A DNA stretch of 64,000 nt from the NCBI RefSeq assembly GCF_020080835.1, contig NC_058165.1:20160643-20224642 (forward strand), in the 5' to 3' direction. A program made the translations under genes and the position numbers. Under the pieces are notes generated by a model that had not been told where the DNA came from, did no database searches, and saw only the letters and a program-made list of their open reading frames with translations. Shown here piece after piece: positions 34,376 to 46,193 of this stretch. Source of the stretch: Cotesia glomerata (Eukaryota; Arthropoda; Insecta; Hymenoptera; Braconidae). Every line of letters begins with the position of its first letter. Position 1 is the first letter of the stretch.

Positions 34376-34619
34376 TTATAATCCACATATTCCCCTGAGA
34401 AGACTTGAGCACCGAAGACCAGAGCAGCATACAAACCCAAGAAGTGGGTTGCACTAAAAAATTATCAATTAATTTATTAATTACTCATCTAAATAATTTA
34501 ATTAAAAAAATATTTATTTTTACCGATTGATCATTTTTTCTGCACCAAAACGGGAACGTAGCGTCGATAAAATTCACTGCTAGAGTGATTAACAAAACCA
34601 AGAAAAATAATTTGGACAT
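34376..34619 (-). CDS. Cysteine-knot peptide gene 3 (two exons)
   Basis: Exon 1 runs 34619 to 34524 (32 codons): signal peptide with Phe/Leu-rich core ending Ile-Asp-Ala, first cysteine at residue 26. Donor GTAAAAA at 34523, acceptor TTTTTTAG ending at 34454; the phase-0 intron is only 70 bp. Exon 2 runs 34453 to 34376, opening at the second-cysteine codon and ending TAA. Spacing C-x6-C-x7-CC-x4-C-x7-C, one residue shorter in the last loop than in genes 1 and 2. About 57 aa. AATAAA lies near 34310 on the minus strand. It is the most diverged of the three, with no frame damage. Secreted knottin; function not assignable from sequence. Confidence 0.82.
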
Positions 34620-34696
34620 TTTTTTTTTAAGTCTAAAAAACTGTACAATATTTGCCGTGTGTAAATTTTTAATAAAAAATATTCTTTTACTGTCTC

Positions 34697-34704
34697 TTTA
34701 TACC
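34697..34704 (-). promoter_or_regulatory. TATA box of cysteine-knot gene 3
   Basis: GGTATAAA on the minus strand, about 80 bp before the ATG, placing transcription start near 34670. Same arrangement as in the two paralogs. Confidence 0.6.
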
Positions 34705-35302
34705 AATTGCTACCGATAGTTTCAATTTATCTTTTACGTGCGTCATATTTCCTATCAATACCAATTTTAGAAAATTGCTTGAGGAAAATTGTAATACTCT
34801 TTATCATTTTTGTTATGCGACCAGGAAAAAAATTATTAAGCTAATCAATTTTAATAAATAATTTTTTTTTAATTTTTTATAAGACGCAGAGAGTACAAAT
34901 TATTTTTTTTTTATTATTCACTGTCGATAAAAAAGTTTGAAAAGTTTTAATCTGCAACAGCTTGAGCCACTCAGTTAACTTCCGATGAAATAAAATAAAC
35001 TTTTTGCAATCACAGCGAGTTAAAGTAACGAACTTACTTACCCTTCAAGTGACTGAACTTGCTGTTTATTTAATGAATATTTAAAGTTTCCAGTTGAAGT
35101 AAAAAATAAGAGGGTAAAAATAACTTATGCTGAATTCCACGTGTCTGTTACACTTGTTGTGTAAAAAAAATTTATACAAGTTGTTGTTATTATGTTTTGA
35201 GAGAAGAAAGGTGAGAATTTTAAATTGGGGTTGGATTTATTTGAATATATTTTTAATTTATCAACTTTTTAAAGTACTTGTTAGCAAACTTGTATAATTA
35301 TA
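34705..35302. other. Upstream flank of gene 3
   Basis: Low-copy AT-rich DNA, no ORF or repeat recognised. May include regulatory sequence for the minus-strand gene. Confidence 0.4.
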
Positions 35303-35760
35303 TACTGTAAAAAAAAAACCGGTGTGAGTCCATGCGGTGTACGGTGTTAAAAATTCCGGTGTTAAATTCAACACCGAAATCGGTGTAGCAGTAACACCGG
35401 TCGCGGTGTAAATATTTTTTTTCGGTGTTAAATCGGTGTTATAAATTTTCCGGTGTTGATAATATTTTAAGTAACACAATTTTTATAATTAAACTTTTTA
35501 TGTTTAATAATTAAAGATAAATAATAAAAAAAAAGTTAATATTTAATTTAGAAAGTTTAAAATAATAAAATATAAAGTAGATAAAAGTTTTTGATTAAAA
35601 TAAATACACTGTAAAAAATTTCGATTTAAAAATGAACCCAGAGCATTTTACACGGCCGTGTAGTGTGAAATAATGGTGTGAAATTCTCTCGGAGTAAATT
35701 TTCGATCCGTGTTACTTTAACACCATTATTACAGGACAATTTTAGGACATAATATAAATA

Positions 35761-37499
35761 CCCTAGTAGAAATAATCGAGTTTTCACTGGATATAAACCA
35801 GTAACTGGCCAGTGATATCGAGTAAAAACTTGAAATCGCGCCACCTACAACTAAGTCATAAACATTAGTTACACCGACAGTGTATCTTTACTAGTGTGTG
35901 TATGTTTGTTTATTTTTTTTGTTAACCTGTACGCATCATTATTGTAATTATTATTATTATTAAAAAACAGTATAAATCAATCAAAATTAGTGTTTATTAA
36001 CGTGTAAATAATTTCCAGTATATATTTCAAAATGGATGCAGTGAAAAAAAAATGACACAATATATAAATTGCGACTGTGGGCATTAAAAACAAATCTCCA
36101 ATTCAAAATAATTATTTTCTTATTCTATTGTTAGATTTATTATTAGTCTATCAGTCTAATGATGTTATCTATTCACAGATTCGGTAGAATCTGGCGCCAA
36201 GTTCCGTTCAAATCCGTTGTAAACGGAGCGCCAGACTACCGACTGTGTTTACTGTAAGCAGAACGGTTTTTTGAGGCTGCGAAATTTTATTTAATTCTAC
36301 GGTACTTTTTTTACCCAATTTGTTTATCATAACAGTAATTCATAATTTATTTCACCGTATTAATTAATTATATTCATTTATAACAATTTATTCACTTGAA
36401 ATTATTAAATTTTATCAGCACATACTATAGCTCGCTCACAAATTTCGATCCTGACTTTTTTTTTATGGAGAAAGGTCAGCGCCACAGACTAGATAAAATA
36501 AAAATGTGTAGTAATCCTCCTATAGATAAGCAATTACAGTTAAAAAAAGTAATTCACAGCTTACATTTACGGCCGCCAGGGTGCACTGGAATTACATCTA
36601 CATAAACTGTAGCTTCAAGGGGATAGTTTGCAGTAAAAAATGCAGTCAACACGAGATTTAAGTTGTTATCAATTGTAAATTTTCATTATAATTACAAAAA
36701 ATACTAAAATCCGAACAAAAACAGTTTCACTGTAAAAAAGTCGCGCCAAGTCCACGTTCATAAGACTATTAGGAAAAAAATTTTTTTTCTTTACAAAACC
36801 ACACAAAATAAAAAAATTAAAAAATCCAAGTAACCGATATGATTGTTTATGATTTTCGGAAATTAAAAAAAATTTTATTGTAAATTTAAAAATAAAAAAA
36901 AAAATTTTAGAACGTACTTGGTGTGCGTCATTGTGTATTTCAATTTTTTTAAAGTCCTAGTAAATAGATTTTACGAATTTCATCCAAAGTAAAATATTTT
37001 GCAACCACGCACACTAAATACGTTCTAAAATTTTTTTTAATTTTTAAATTTACAATAAAATTTTTTTTAATTTCCGAAAATCATAAACAATCATATCGGT
37101 TACTTGGATTTTTTAATTTTTTTATTTTGTATGTTTTTGTAAAGAAAAAAAAAATTTTTTTTTTTCCTAATAGTCTTATGAACGTGGACTTGGCGCGACT
37201 TTTTTACAGTGAAACTGTTTTTGTTCGGATTTTATAATGTACACATAAATGAAACTTTTTTATATCATATCGTTTATTAAACATTATTTTGAATTTATTT
37301 GACAATTTTAATAACGCCTAATAACCTCAGAATTCGAAACTGACAGTTTCACTAAAGCCGCCATAATGTTTTGTTAGATCTCTAGTAAAACTGGCCAGTT
37401 ACTAGACAGAAACTTGATATTACACTGGCCAGTTACTGGTTTAAGTCTAGTAAAACTGGCCAGTTACTGGCTAAAAACTTGATTTCATTTCTACTAGGG
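35761..37499. mobile_element. CCCTAGTAG TA-element, empty site present
   Basis: CCCTAGTAGAAAT ... ATTTCTACTAGGG, flanked by TA. The inverted paralog at 45038-45053 reads straight through (ATTATTTATATG), proving insertion with TA duplication. ACTGGCCAGT words are repeated near both ends. It contains a palindrome-bearing MITE. Confidence 0.85.
36171..37230 (+). mobile_element. Palindrome-bearing MITE, full copy
   Basis: ATTCACAGATTCGG to GTTCGGAT, 1060 bp, arm then palindrome (from 36710). One of the best preserved palindromes. Confidence 0.83.
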
Positions 37500-37784
37500 T
37501 AATCGGAAACTCTAAAATAGTGGATTTTAATAATTATTTCATAAATTTTAAGTATTTTTTTTAAGATTTTCGGAATACTTCTAAGATAATTTTAGAATCA
37601 ATGCAATTTATTTGAAGCAATTTAGTTGAAATTTTGTCCTTAAATCTTATGTGGAACCTTTTTTGAATAATCTTAAAACATTTTTTTAACTATTTGAGCA
37701 CAAATTTTGAATACATTTAAGACATTTTTCGGATATTTTTGAGACAATTTTGGAACATTTTTTGGACAGTTTTAGAGTGTTTTT

Positions 37785-39830
37785 GGGGGCGTCCATAAAT
37801 TACGTGAGGCATTTTTGAGAATTTTTCGACCCCTCCCCCTCCCCCTTGATTAGATTTCGTAAGATTTTCTTCAACTCCCTCCTCCCTCTCCTAATCTCAC
37901 GCGAGATTCTTCAAAATTTATGTTTTGGCTGTAAACGTGTAAGATTATTAAAAAAAAAAGCGCCATTGGGCTACACCCGATATGGATGGGTAGATTTTTT
38001 GTTTGAATATTGAAGGAACACGTTATTAAAAAGCAGTTTGACCTAAAATTTATTTTTTATTATATTTTTGCAAATAACGATATGAGACCGACTACAACGA
38101 ATGGATATTCAAAGACATTCACCTAAAAAATAGGATTTGTTATAGATAAAAGTTATTTGATAATAAAAGCTAAAAATTAATTTATTCTTGATTTTTTTTT
38201 AATTTTCCCAACTACGGACTAAATTGAAAAAAGTATCAAAAGTCGACGAACAATAGCTGAAATTTAAGATAATCTCGTGAACTTGAAAAAAAATTTGATA
38301 AATTTAAGCTAACTTTTACGGCTTAAAAATTATTTAAAGAAAAACGGCCGAAATGGGTTCATTAAAAAATTTTTTTAAACTTTCAAAATTACGAAATAAA
38401 TTAAAAAAATCATCAAAACTACACGAATAATAGCTTAAATTGAAGGTAATTAAATCAAGTTTGAGGGTCTGGGTATCTATCTTCGACACCTGGAAAATTA
38501 TTTCCATAAAATATACGGAATTCAAAATTTTTTAAGAATAAAAAAATTTTCGAACACCATAACTCGTAAACTAATCAGCCGATTATGATCATCTTCGAAC
38601 TTGACCTTAGTATTGATCCACAGAATGAGTCGATGCCATTTTTCGACATGACTCGATGAAGTAAACTTATAATAACATTTTATTAAAATTACGACATGAG
38701 ACCGGCTACAACCGATAGATTTCTAAAGAAATCTACCAAAAAAATTAGTGAATCCTATCGATCAATAATGAAATTATTTTGCATAATATTATAAGCAATC
38801 ATATTAGGATCTCAGGGGATCAGCAAGTGGTAATTCGTAGGAAATTTCCTACTTGCTACTTGATATCGATTTGTTGTAATTTATCACAAATTTGAGATTA
38901 AATACATTGGGAATAGATTTTTAAGGACGAGTACGACAAACACTATTGTGTCAAATTCGGCGATATTTTATTATACAAATTCTTTTTTACGCAATTTTAC
39001 ACTGTTTTCTACTAGAGAAAAAATTACGTGATATTTGTTAAGACCCCCCCCTCCCCTCTAAGTGAGATTTGGTAAGATTTACACAGAAAAAAAGATTTCT
39101 TGACTGGAGAATAAAATTCTTGGCTCAAGTAAATTTTCGGGTGCCCGAAGGAAGACCGAAGTTGTTTTGGCCGAAGTAAAAATTTTTCTTTAAATTCTAT
39201 TCTTGGTGGAAGTAATTTTTCTTAATTCAAATTATCATAAATACTTGATACAATAAATTTTTATATTGGATCAAGATTTTTATATACTTTAGGAAAGCAG
39301 CGCCACCTACTTCAGCTGAGAAAAAAATTTTCTCACCTTGAGAAAATTTTTCTCTTGAATATTTGATACCCATTTTAGATTATTTTAGCACGCAATTATA
39401 CATATTGAATGAAAGAAAATGGTTCAATATTATTTGATCTTTCCATTTGACATGTTTGTCAATAAAAATATTAATGAAAATTTATTATCGAGATATTTAA
39501 TTTTTTGGAGCAAGAGAAAAATTTTCTCAAGACAAGAAAATTTACTTCTGTCAAGAACTTAATTTTTTGGAGCAAGAGAAGAATTTTCTCAAAACAAGAA
39601 AATTTTCTTGATTCAAATAAATTGTCTTGGATCAAGATACGTATTTCTTGAAGCAAGAGAATTAATTTTGTTGGGATAAGTGAAATTTCTTGTGTCAAAA
39701 AAAATTTTTTTTTTCGCCCAAGAAAATAATTAGCAAGAAAAATATTTTCTTGGTTCAAGTGAACCATTCTTTCTGTGTAGCTTGATCCACTCTCCCCCTA
39801 AAACACCTCACGTAATTAATGGACGCCCCC
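37785..39830. mobile_element. GGGGGCGTCCATAAATTACG element
   Basis: The left end GGGGGCGTCCATAAATTACGTGA pairs with the right end TCACGTAATTAATGGACGCCCCC, with C-rich tracts just inside both ends. A CACAG element (39082-39777) sits inside. Interior non-coding. I have seen this terminal motif in arthropod repeats but cannot name its superfamily. Confidence 0.65.
39082..39777 (+). mobile_element. CACAG TA-element, uninterrupted copy (696 bp)
   Basis: TA-flanked CACAGAAAAAAAG ... CTTTCTGTG. This is the reference for the disrupted copy at 14788-17777. Made largely of TTTTCTTG/CAAGAAAA words. Confidence 0.8.
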
Positions 39831-40352
39831 TTTACAATAAATTCGAAACATTTTTAGAACAATTTTACGACAATTTTGAACGTTTTTTAAATGATTTTCA
39901 TATAGATAATTTATTTTTGCACAGCTGTAGATTTTTCATGTTTAAAACATCCATTATATTGTGAGAAACATCATGGTTACGATAAAAATAATTATTATAT
40001 TGTTCCTAAACATTTAATATTGTAAATACTATTTAACTTGTTGTATAACATTCATTAAATCGATTTCTGAGTAATTTTATAAATTGAAAATTCTTAAATA
40101 AATGTTACTTGTCTCATTTTGATAAATATTGAATATTAATTGTGTTTTATGGATCATGTAATATTCATACTCCGATACGGTGTAAATTAATTCTACTGTT
40201 ACACCGGTATTACACCGGTTACACCGATATTACACCGGTTTAACACCGGATTTTTAACATCGCAAAAGAGCACCGCTACACCGGTGTTAATACACAGGTG
40301 TAACATAGCGGTGTTAAAATGAGTCCATTTTAACACCGCTTTTTTTACAGCG

Positions 40353-40934
40353 TATTATTTTTTTGTCAATTTAAGGATTGAATAAAAAAAATGAATAATA
40401 ATAAATTTAAAAGTTGTACAAGACTGTGAAAATTAGTCTTGGGGCATTCCATGCGAAATGGGAAAATGACTAAAATTTTAAAATTTCTCTTATTCATTCT
40501 AATTTAATCCTTATTTATTATTTAAAATTTATATTTACTAATTTGTAAAGGAAATTTTTTTTAATCAATAAGAAAATCGATTTTGCTCTCCTAGTAACTT
40601 TTCAGCCGTACTAACTTGTATCCGGGGCAAATGTTGTTTTAATAGTTTTAACAACAAATTCATTTTATGTTTGTTATTAACTAACATATTTATTATTATA
40701 GTTTTAAGAACAAATTTTTTTATGTTCGTTATTAATTAACACCTAAGTTTATCAAGATCGTGTTGTCAGCATGCTAAATCCTTTATTTGTGTTTTTTAAT
40801 TAGTTTTTTTTAATTATCCTAAATAATTTATAGTTATATATATAAACAATAATGTTTCTAAGGTTGAAATAATATAAAAGTCTTTTTAATAAACAACTTG
40901 ATGCAGACATTTTGTACTTGTCCCACCAGTCACA
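40353..40934. other. AT-rich intergenic, no gene
   Basis: No ORF, RNA gene or clear repeat boundary; a TTTAGTTAACAAC-like inverted pair near 40650-40740. Confidence 0.4.
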
Positions 40935-41770
40935 AATTTTTTTAAAATGATAATCAGTGATATTTACTAATTAATTTTAAATAATTAAATAGATAATCTG
41001 GATACACCAATTATTGACGGGTTAAAAAACTGATTGATCTAAATATTGACGTACCGTAACCCCAATTATTGACGCCCCTACTGCGCATGCGTCGAATCAT
41101 TTGGTTATATTTTTATTTATCAAAACTTGATATAAAGTAATCAATATTATTAAAGTTAATTAATAATAATTTCTATGAATGATTAATTATTATTAAAAAT
41201 ATAACAATTTATTCAAAAACTTATTTAACACCAAAACACGCCGAGTTATTTGACAGTTAAAAGCCTTGTATATAATCGCGTAACGTATTTTATACTTAAA
41301 AAAAGGCGTCAGCGCTGTTGACTGGCTGTCAATATGGGATTCATCATAAAAATTATGAACTAGTTATTGACTCCCATTATTTAAATATTATAAAGCATAC
41401 AATTAATTTCGATTATTCAATTTTATAAATATTTCATGTACTGTTAATTAAAAAAAAAAAATAGGTCATATAATTACATGAAAAAATTAATTTAAACTCG
41501 GCAGTTAAAAAAAATGCTTTTCTAACCAAAGTTGTTAAGAAAATAGACGCTCGTAAGCTGATTTGATGAACTGGTGGTAACTTTATTTTTTTTTAATAAT
41601 TAATATTTAATATTTTGAACTGAAAGTGATTTTTTTTTCAATTTTTTAATTAATTAGAATTCAATAAAAATTCATTTGATCGTTATTCTTATTACAGATA
41701 ATTTAATATATTTAAAGATAATTTAGGGTGTCAATATTTAGACCCCCGTCAATAATTGAGGCTTTTACCT
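40935..41770 (+). mobile_element. AGGTAAAAG TA-element, left-truncated
   Basis: Matches copy 55897-56864 in inverse orientation; lacks the first ~150 bp, ends GCTTTTACCT then TA at 41770. CCAATTATTGACG/CGTCAATAATTG words present. Confidence 0.75.
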
Positions 41771-42063
41771 TATGTGAAAAATAAATTTAGCTACTTTTTT
41801 AAATAGAATTCGTAAAAAAGATGTTAAATTTATTTTCTATAAAAAATTGATATCTGAGAAAATTTGAAATAACAGAAAAATTGTTCGCACTTAAAGCTAG
41901 ACAGATTTCAACTTGACTTATGAGACTTGCAATGACTAACTAAAACTTTCAATGCTCATTTGGAATCTGTGCAAATCAAAACAATACTCCAATTAAATTT
42001 CAAGTCTAGATCTAAAAATGCAATTCTATAAACCGCTCAGCGAAGCGAGCGGTTAATAGCTAG
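41771..42063 (+). mobile_element. Helitron 3' end (second type)
   Basis: This ~290 bp is paralogous to 56865-57135 and ends CGCTCAGCGAAGCGAGCGG hairpin, TTAATAGCTAG, then T. TC 5' end not identified. Confidence 0.65.
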
Positions 42064-42949
42064 TATAATAATAATTTCAAAAGAAATATTTATTTCATCT
42101 TCAAATAATAAAAATGCACCGTGATTTATTTATTATTATTTTTATTCACTGGAACAACTTTTGGGACCCCTGTAGATTTTTATAAACTCGTTTTGATTTT
42201 TAATTTTTTTTTCCTTTCCAAGCTTATTATTTTTGTTTTATAAAACAAATTTATTAAAAAAAAAATCTCCCAGAATTTCCATGAAAATTCCTTAAAATAA
42301 AAATTGAGTCACCGCACAGGATCCGGGATAATAATATAAAAAAGACGCTCAGTCTTGTACTCTGAGAAGCCTAAAGAGGAGGGGGAAGATAGGAGCAAGG
42401 CCCCAGTGAGCGCACGAGTCGCCCGGGAGGGGATAGATGGCCTGGGGACTCACGGATTTCCCCCTCTTGCGGCTAGTCGGCAGGTGGCCTCGGCTCACTG
42501 AGTCCCAACAGAGCGGCCCGTGGTGGGGGGCTTTCCTTCTCCGGATTATATCTGGCCCCACGGATGGGAATCTCGACGGACACGCGCGCGCCACGAGATG
42601 GAAACGTAGATTATACACCCCCCCCTCCTCCCCCCTCCCCCTCCCGCTCTTCCTTAACGGCCTCTTCTCTTTTTCCTTCTGCGGTACTGTTACTCTTTTT
42701 TTAGAGTATCTTGGCGTACTTGGCTTGTATTGCCTGGTTGCGGTCGCTACACCTCCACATTACTCTTTTGGGCCCTACCATCCTTATTATTATTATTATT
42801 TTTGTATTCACTTGTCATCAATTTTTATATCTTTCTTATAAGCGGCTAGAAATAATATCCGCACGCGAACAAGCGCTTCAAAAATTATAACATGAAAATT
42901 TAAGGACATTCCTTAATTTTTTATCTAATTATAATTCTTTTTATAATTA
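42064..42949. other. GC-rich island, possible retroelement tail
   Basis: 42310-42790 is strikingly GC-rich for this window, with C-tracts (about 42620-42650), and ends in (TTA)n near 42785-42805, followed by low-complexity T. No ORF with recognisable domain, although two frames of 89-134 codons cross it. The TTA tail suggests the 3' or 5' end of another TAA-associated retroelement, but similarity to the R4/Dong 3' UTR is not obvious. It could be a host CpG-type exon. Confidence 0.35.
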
Positions 42950-44076
42950 TTTACAGTAGAAATAAAATATTGAAAAGTAATATTTATTTTTACTGGAGTA
43001 TTGTTGAGGTTAAAAATAATAAGAATAATTATTTTTAAGGATTTAAATATTTAAAATTGCAGGGAAACAAAATGTGTTTTAGTGAAAGTAGTCTAAAATT
43101 TAAGGGAGTTTTTGGTTAACAAATAAAAATTAATTAAACATTTAATGTTAATAAACTAAAATCTAGATATTAAAAATTTTAACCCTGAAAATTGATAACA
43201 ATATGTCCGATAATAATTATATTGTATGCAGGAAGATGAATTAAAATTTTTATTTTAGGGACTAGTCCGTAAATTTAAATGATAAACTTTTAAAAGTATT
43301 GCTGCTATGAATTGTTAATCATAATATCGGTAATTTTGAACAATTTTAAAGAAAGTTCTTTATTTTTAAGGATTTAAATATTTAAAATTGCAGGAAAATA
43401 AAATGTGCCTTAGAGAAAGTAGTCTAAAATTTAAGGGAGTTTTTGATTAAAATTAATTAGATTTGATGTTAATATATTAAAGCTAGTTTCTTAAAAATAT
43501 AAAGCCTAAAAATCAATAATAAGTCCGTTGACAACAATATGTCCGATAATAATTATATTGTATACAGGAAGATTAATTTAAAATTCTATACTACGGACTA
43601 GTCCGTAAATTTAACTGACAAACTTTTAAAAGTATTGCTGTCATTAATTGTTAATTATAATACCGGTAATTTTTAACAATTTTAGAGAAAGTTTTTTATT
43701 TTTAGGGATTTAAATATTTAAAATTGCAGGAAAATAAAGTGTGTCTTAAAGAAAGTAGTCCAAAATTGAAGGAAGTTTTTGGTTAAAATTAATTAAAGAT
43801 TTGATGTTAATATATTAAAATCTAGTTAATTAAAATTTAAACCTTGAAATTTAATAATAATATGTTGATTGATAACAATATGTTCGATAATAATTATGTT
43901 GTGTGCAGTAAGATGAATTAAAATTTTTATTTTACGGACTAGTCCGTAAATTTAACTGACAAACTTTTAAAAGTATTGCTGTTATTAATTGTTCATTATT
44001 ATACCGGTAATTTTTAACAATTTTAGAGAAATTTCCTTATTTTTAAGGATTTAAATATTTTAAATTACAGGAAAAT
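42950..44076 (-). repeat. Inverted, amplified copy of gene 1 intron sequence
   Basis: About 3.3 tandem units of ~330-345 bp, each with GGACTAGTCCGTAAATTT, ATTGTTAAT...ACCGGTAATTTT and GATTTAAATATTTAAAATTGCAGG. Reverse-complemented it matches 14030-14790 and 17790-18410, the TE-free parts of the intron 1. No exon remains at either end. Confidence 0.7.
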
Positions 44077-44787
44077 AAAATTAGGAAAACGGTTGACCCT
44101 GAAGGCGATCCCTGCAACTTCCCGTTAATTCCATACTTAGGCGCTTAAAATTGCACCAATGACGTTTTTGAGCTCTTCGAGCTCAAAAAAACAATTTATG
44201 GGTTATTTTGAGCTCTCCGAGCTCAAAGAGATTGCTTTCCTATCCTTTAAAGCTCTTCGAGCTCAAAAGTCTGATAGAGATTTGATAAGACACTATTTTT
44301 TGAATTTTTAAACCACAATAACTTTTGAATGAATAAACCGATTTTTACGCGGTTAGAAGCATTCGACGCAGTTTTTCAAGCCTCACAAAGAATTCTAAAT
44401 TTTGAATTGATCGCGCTAGGAATTTTGGAGTTATTCCGAAAAAACACTTTTTTCGGTTTTCTTTCGTTCACGATATCTCTCGAATGAATCAACCGATTTT
44501 GACCGGACTGGTGGCGATCGACGTGGTTTTTTGAGGTTAAGAGCTGATTAGTTTTTGGAATTGAACCTTTAAGCCGTTAAAAGTTATTCCAAAAAAACCA
44601 CATTTGAAAAAAAATTTTTTTTCAGTTTTTTTAAGATTTCTCAAAATCTATTGGTCTGAATCGGTCCAAATAGTTTTCAAAATCTAAGTTTGGTCAAGCT
44701 CTTTCGAATGGCATCAAACGCGATGAAATCGGTCAAGCCGTTCAAAAGTTATAAGCGGTTCACATACTTTTACACACACACACACAC

Positions 44788-44834
<47 letters not shown>

Positions 44835-44983
44835 GACACCGTGACAACCTCGCGGGGATAGTCAGGGAAGCTTCCTATGACCTTCAAACGTCGAGATCTG
44901 ATAAAAACTCGATTTTTGCAAAACGGGGTGAAAACAATAACTTCCCGATTGTTGAAAATCCTCGATTTTCTTAGCGGGAAGTT
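44077..44983 (-). mobile_element. AACTTCCCGC-family repeat, copy 4
   Basis: Inverted; AGGAAAACGG ... TAGCGGGAAGTT. The CA microsatellite (44773-44830) is longest in this copy. It joins the intron-like array on the left to a CGGTGTTA fragment on the right. Confidence 0.8.
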
Positions 44984-45498
44984 AAAAATACTTAAAAGTT
45001 ATGAAATAATTATTAAAATCCACTATTTTAGAGTTTCCGATTATTTATATGATGTCCTAAAATTGTCCTTTAATAATGGTGTTAAAGTAACACGGATTGA
45101 AAATTTACACCGAGAGAATTTCACACCATTATTTCACACTACACGGCCGTGTAAAGTGCTCTAGGTCCATTTGTACATCGAAATTTTTTACAGTGTATTT
45201 ATTTTAATCAAAAACTTTTATCTACTTTATATTTTATTATTTTAAACTTTCCAAATTAAATATTAACTTTTTTTTTATTACTTACATTTAATTATTAAAC
45301 ATAAAAAGTTTAATTATAAAAATTGTGTTACTTAAAATATTAACACCGGAAAATTTATAACACCGATTTAACACCGAAAAAAAATATTTACACCGCGACC
45401 GGTGTTACTGCTACACCGATTTCGGTGTTGAATTTAACACCGGAATTTTTAACACCGTACACCGCATGGACTCACACCGGTTTTTTTTTTTACAGTGT
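44984..45498 (-). mobile_element. CGGTGTTA element fragment, uninterrupted
   Basis: Inverse of 35303-35760 plus 37502-37560. It supplies the empty site for the CCCTAGTAG element. Ends AAAAACAGTGT-type TIR at 45498. Confidence 0.8.
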
Positions 45499-46193
45499 AT
45501 AAATAAATTATAAATAAAAATAGTTGCCAGGGGACTGAGTTTTGAAGTGGCCCAGACACATATTTCCAGCACAAACGGTGCTTTGACACTAAATAACATG
45601 CCGATAAAGCGCTAACAGCCCTATGGTTATTAACTCAAGGCTAGTTAGATCCTTATAAACCTTACAAAAGATAAAATAACACGCTGAATTTTTTTTTTTG
45701 GCTTTGAACTTCTGGCAGAGGACTGTTCTTAAAATGCCTGGGACAAACTTTGGTTTAATGAATTTAATGAAACAAATTAATTCTCGGTACTTTTTATTGA
45801 AGAAGATTGGTAGTTAACTAATTAAGTTTATAAACATTATGGACCAAATTATATATGATCGACGAATAACTTAAAATTTAATCTTAAAGTTTTAATTTTG
45901 GGAATGGGACAGCCCAGGGGACTGTTATTTCGGTGATTTACCAATCTAAAGCAAAAAAACCAAAATTTATTTCATTTTAGTTTTCAATGCTCCAAATAGA
46001 AATGTTTTTTTACTTTCGTAACAAATTTTTTTTAGTAACAAAATAACAATTTTTCCAATAAAAAAAATACCTGGGACAGCAAAAAACATCCTTACAGAGA
46101 ATCACCCATATATTAATACTACCGGTCACTCAATTGCATAAATAAAAGTGTCAGAGATATCAGATTGACGAGACAGTGTCTAGACGGTTTAAT
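45499..46193. other. Degenerate repeat, no gene
   Basis: Words like CAGGGGACTG and CCTGGGACA recur (45528, 45715, 45735, 45908, 46070) in a decayed pattern reminiscent of the oligomer-rich TA-elements. No ORF. Confidence 0.4.

Larger units (their letters stand above)
35303..40352. mobile_element. ACTGTAAAAAA/CGGTGTTA element with multiple insertions
   Basis: The left end has ACTGTAAAAAAAAAACCGGTGTGAGTCC. The right end reads GGACTC-like ... AACACCGCTTTTTTTACAGCG. ACACCGGTGTTA words are repeated at both ends. An inverted partial copy lies at 44984-45498. It is interrupted by 35761-37499 and 37785-39830. The residual interior (38030-38800) is non-coding, with a diverged repeat of GAGACCG(A/G)CTACAAC. 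Confidence 0.6.

Noticed and set aside
42349..42841. Frames of 89 and 134 aa in the GC-rich island
   Set aside because: Overlapping opposite frames with low-complexity Pro/Tyr/Phe tails; compositional artefacts are more likely.
44690..44974. 94-aa His/Thr-rich frame
   Set aside because: It is translation of the CA microsatellite in an AACTTCCCGC repeat.
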